DNA of 45,096 nucleotides from Zygnema cylindricum (taxonomy: Eukaryota > Streptophyta > Zygnematophyceae > Zygnematales > Zygnemataceae). Below the pieces are notes generated by a model. That model made no database searches. It was not told where the DNA came from and was given only the letters and a program-made list of their open reading frames with translations. The stretch spans positions 204,698 to 249,793 of the forward strand of contig JBBHKE010000790.1 of the NCBI GenBank assembly GCA_037447655.1, in the 5' to 3' direction. This document shows, in pieces, positions 41,622 to 45,096 of the stretch. A program made the translations under genes and the position numbers. Each line of letters begins with the position of its first letter. The first letter of the stretch is position 1.

Positions 41622-42703
41622 GGTTATGGGCCCACCCTCTAAGGTACGCATATTCAACGGATCTGGATTCATTTACTGGGAAGCTATGATGACAGGTGGG
41701 CATTATTTGAGAAACGATACTGGGGTATTGTTAGTGGACAAGTGAAACGTCCATCTCAAGGAACTCCACCGGGGTTTGGAGGAGTGAGGTTTTCTGCAGC
41801 ATGATCTGCTCCAACGGAGAAGACAGATGATGGGGACAGCAGTGATTCAAAAAAAGAGAAAGGAAAGGAGACACGTGTCACTCCTATTGCCATGGCACCT
41901 GGAGCGGTGGCCGTGAAGACCGAGGAAAACGACATTCAGATGTGGGAGTACACCAACATGAATGCAAGGCACTTCATTTTGAGGCACCTCACCCAAGCGT
42001 TGGCAACTTTTCACCTTCAAATCTTCAAGGCTGAGGAGTTGTGGATGACCTTAGTGGAGATCTATAGAGCTGGCACCATTCAAGAGCTTCAGCTGGCTGA
42101 GCAAAGGCTGATCAATTACACTTTCAAATGAGGAAAGATGTTGGACTATTGCACCGATCTCTCTTGTCTATACATGGAGATGGAGAGTGCCGGATGGACA
42201 AGCACTATGAAGATGAAAGTTAACACTCTCATCATGAAGTTGCCGGAGGAGTTTGAAAATATACTGTACCGAGTGCAACAAATGGATGATAGTGCTTGGA
42301 AGTGGAGCACCGTGGTTCGAATGATACTTGTACAAGAAAACACTATTGAGATCCGAAGAGGAGGAAAGGGCGCGCAAGCTGTAGCTGCCGGAACTGACCG
42401 GTGGAGGAAGGATCCGAAGAAGCCGTACCACAGCTTCAAAGGGGAAAACGATCAATCTAGGGAACCGAGAACTCCAAAGGGCCTTTGTCATTTCTGGAAA
42501 AAGCCGGGGCACTTCATAGCTGATTACATCAAGCTATCGGAGTTGAGGCTCCAAGAAAATCGTGGAGGTGGTTCTTCCGGAGGGAAGAAGAAAGCACTTC
42601 TGGTCACACGAGTGAAAGGAGAGACCGAGGAAGACGAGTCCTCCGAGGAGGAGGATGAGGAGCTTCTTCTTCACGGGAATCTAGAGGAGAAGGAGATCCT
42701 TTG
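41603..42703 (+). pseudogene. Copia element D: gag
   Basis: Met at 41603 lies within the LTR and the frame reads through the primer site (MEDTELQVMGPPSKV). A frameshift near 41695 and stops near 41803, 42129 and 42702 break it. Recognisable parts are FNGSGFIYWEAMM, ARHFILRHLTQALATFHL and EELWMTLVEIYRAGTIQELQ, then MKLPEEFENILYRVQ and a knuckle GLCHFWKKPGHFIADYI in which two of the three Cys are lost (to Trp and Tyr). An acidic tail leads to the protease. Confidence 0.88.
41622..41634 (+). other. Primer-binding site of element D (half initiator tRNA-Met type)
   Basis: GGTTATGGGCCCA directly follows the LTR end CA. It is the exact complement of TGGGCCCATAACC, the anticodon stem-loop of eukaryotic initiator tRNA-Met. 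It is the best-preserved of the four family-1 sites in this window. Confidence 0.85.
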
Positions 42704-42718
42704 AAAACATAAGTGTGC

Positions 42719-44216
42719 CCTTGGAGCCATTCGGGAAGCACCAGAGGAGGGATGGATCATCGACTCAGGTGCATCCATGCATATATGTCGTGACAGGCAC
42801 CTCTTCACTAAGCTAAAAAAGATCCCTATTGTGGAAATACAGTATGAGGATGGGAGAGTCGTTACCACTGATCTAGTGGGATCCGTAGATCTGAAAGTCT
42901 TAGTGGAGGGTAGGACCTCTATTCTCACCTTCTCAGATGTGCTTTACATTCCTCAGTTGAGTAAGAATCTTGTGTCTAATTCTGTATTAGATGACAAGGA
43001 TTTTGATACCTTCACTAGAAAGGGAGTCGTTACAGCTAAGTATGGAGATGAAGTCTACTTCACAGCTAGTAAGGGTAGCCAAGGAATGTTTAGGCTTAAC
43101 CTGAATAATGAAAAGAAGAGTGCTTACTATGGTGGTGTTCCGAGCGTGATGATTTGGCATAAGCGTTTGGGACATGTGCATTTTGATAGACTGAGGGAAA
43201 TGAAGAAGCTAGGTGTCGTAGAGGGCATTCACTTTGGGGATAATGAGATGATGGATGACTGTAGTGGTTATGCCCAAGGTAAGACTCACAGACTTCCCTT
43301 TCCCAGAACTGCCACATATAGAGGTGAGAAAGTACTAGATATAGTCCACACAGATATCTAGGGACCAGCAAGGGTGCCTTCGGTCGGGGGAAAGAGGTAT
43401 ATGTTGACAATTACCGATGATTGGTCTAGATATTCCAGAGTCTACTTCCTGAAAACAAAGTCTGGAACACCAAATCACTTTAAAGAATACAAAGCCTGGA
43501 GTGAGAAGTTGCACGGAACCCCTATTAAGAGAATAAGGAGTGATAATGGGGGAGAGTACACCTCTAACCAGTTTGAGGATTATTTGAGAGATGAGGGAGT
43601 TCAGCATCACAAAACTGTACCAAATAATCCTGAACAAAATGGGGTAGCTGAGAGGTTAAACCGGACTTTGGGAGATGGTGTGTGCTGCATGTTGGTAGAT
43701 AAGAAAATAGGAAGAAGATTTTGGGCAGAGGCCATGAACTGTGCTAACTACATTAAGAATAGAGTCCTCACCACAACTGTTAAAGGAATGACCCCTTATG
43801 AGAGATGGGTTGGAAAGAAACCAAATATTTCTCACTTAAAAGGATTCTGTAGTCAAGTTTACAGTCTTGACACAGATAAGAAAAACTGGAAACTAGATGT
43901 TAAAGGGAAACCGGGATATTTTGTGGGATATGATGAGGATGTCAAAGGTTATACAGTCTATGACTTAGCTAAACAAGATATCATTCTGGTAAAGCATCTA
44001 GTTGTTATGGATGAATGGAAGTCTTCTGATCCCTTTAAATACACTAAGAAAATCAGAATCAGCTTTGAGTCCGAGAGTGAGGAGGACATAGATCTTCACA
44101 AAAGGGACACTAGTGAAAACATAATTGCAGATCCATGGGAGATAAAAGATGGGGGAGATATACCAGAATCTCCTCATATTCCTACACCCTTTGAGGAGAG
44201 AGAGGAAGAGGAGTAA
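42719..44216 (+). pseudogene. Copia element D: protease and integrase
   Basis: The protease has WIIDSGASMHICRDRHLF with an intact DSGA. Integrase follows in the same frame: MIWHKRLGHVHFDR and DDCSGYAQGK, where the second Cys of the zinc site is Tyr. A TAG at 43359 replaces a Trp codon. Then come TITDDWSRYSRVYFLK, IRSDNGGEYTSNQFEDYL and NNPEQNGVAERLNRTL, holding the D, D and E residues, and SHLKGFCSQVYSLD, PGYFVGYDEDVKGYTVYD and KQDIILVKHLVVMDE. It would trim and join element DNA to the target. This is the best-preserved integrase in the window, but stops at 43359 and 44214 interrupt the polyprotein. Confidence 0.93.
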
Positions 44217-45096
44217 GAACTGGTTCCCATGGATAGGGGAGCTGATGAGACAGTTCGGAGGAATCCAAGACTTCCCTCCATTCCAGCTTCAGACTTTGAG
44301 GGAGGACGGAGGAGCAACAAAAGTCTTCAAAAAAAAAGGCTGCTTGCAAGGTAACAAAGCTTTCTCATCCAGATGAGCCTCAGTCATACTCGGAGGCAAT
44401 GGACAGTCTAGGGAAAGAAAGGTGGGTTAGAGCCATAAATGATGAGATGGCTTCAATCATGGAGGCAAATACTTGGGAGCTGGTGGACTGTACACCAGAT
44501 AGAAAACCCATTGGGTGTAAATAGGTATTTAAACTGAAACTGAATCTAGATAACACCATTGAGAGATTTAAGGCTCGGCTGGTGGCAAAAGGGTTCACTC
44601 AAAAAGAGGGGATAAATTATAAGGAGACCTTTGCTCGAGTAGTTCGATTACCATCTGTAAGGATTCTCCTTAGTCTAGCAGCAGCGAAAGACATGGAAAT
44701 TTACAAGATGGATATCAAAACCGCCTTCCTCAACGGTGAACTAGAGGAAGAAATCTTTATGCGGCAACTATAAGGTTTTGTACAGGAAGGAGAGGAAAGC
44801 AAAGTCTTCATACTTATAAAGTCCTTATATGGACTAGAGCAGGCCCGTAGACAATGGAATAAGAACCTAAATGAGTTTCTTACCAGTCTGGGGTATATTC
44901 GGATCAGTTTTGACCATTCTATTTATATGTTTGAGGATGAGAATGGTGTGATTTTTATTGCAATTTATGTGGATGATTTAGTGGTATTGAGTAAGTCTAT
45001 GGAGAAGATAAATAGGTTAAAGAAAGATCTGGGAAGTAGATTTGACATGAAGGATTTAGGAGAGGCTAAATATATTCTGGGAATTCAAATGGAAAG
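44217..45096 (+). pseudogene. Copia element D: reverse transcriptase, running off the window
   Basis: A linker with RRNPRLPSIPASDFEGGRRS leads, after a frameshift in an A run near 44330, to EANTWELVDCTPDRKPIGCK. A TAG at 44522 then takes the place of Trp. Next are VFKLKLNLDNTIERFKARLV, MDIKTAFLNGELEEEIF, a TAA at 44771, IKSLYGLEQARRQWNK and the catalytic box AIYVDDLVVLSKSM near 44962-45000, then MKDLGEAKYILGIQMER at the window edge. Leu in SLYGLKQAP-type context is followed by Glu and Arg changes. RNase H and the 3' LTR lie outside the window. Confidence 0.92.

Overview
This window is a eukaryotic, repeat-dominated stretch with no convincing intact host gene. Almost everything recognisable is a transposable element or its debris: Ty1/copia elements, Ty3/gypsy-type elements that carry a DNA cytosine-5 methyltransferase (DNMT), solo LTRs, a small TA-flanked MITE and a 38-bp satellite. 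A green-lineage host, perhaps a streptophyte (charophyte) alga, is my inference. It rests on the copia sequences, on ACGTGGC-type motifs in the LTRs, and on established reports that retrotransposons with captured DNMT genes occur in charophytes and dinoflagellates. The sequence alone does not fix the species.

Layout. 1-2530: AT-rich DNA, a 128-bp direct repeat, a purine-rich microsatellite and a 97-nt T run. 2535-5768: a satellite with a unit of about 38 bp, interrupted by a 199-bp MITE at a duplicated TA and by a 1.5-kb block holding a solo LTR with target duplication TCAGA. 5769-8785: a minus-strand copia 3' LTR with another LTR inserted in it (target duplication ACTAC), then an RNase H remnant. 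9064-17260: element H, minus strand, with LTR-like direct repeats around gag, protease, DNMT and the first part of a Ty3-type reverse transcriptase. 18075-19015: a piece of another copia reverse transcriptase. 19016-21808: no recognisable gene. 21810-28690: copia element A (minus), whose downstream LTR is followed by the start of a second gag. 28691-30978: element G (plus), a second gag-protease-DNMT element cut at both ends by copia LTRs. 30979-41621: copia element C (plus), with a different copia element, B (34105-38771, target duplication CTTAT), inserted in its integrase gene. 41603-45096: copia element D (plus), which runs off the window.

The best candidate for a little-known system is the DNMT-bearing retroelement, present in two diverged copies. 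In H the protease and the N-terminal half of the DNMT share one reading frame, and the DNMT is followed by the typical opening of a Ty3-type reverse transcriptase. The DNMT therefore sits inside pol, between protease and reverse transcriptase. An element with this enzyme might methylate its own new DNA copies or alter silencing. Both copies here are broken pseudogenes.

The copia elements share further unusual traits. Their primer-binding site matches the anticodon arm of initiator tRNA-Met, as in Drosophila copia, rather than the tRNA 3' end. The gag start codon lies in the LTR or in the primer-binding site itself. A decayed tRNA-Arg-like sequence lies antisense in U3, and a GTAC-bounded hairpin shows paired changes between LTR copies.
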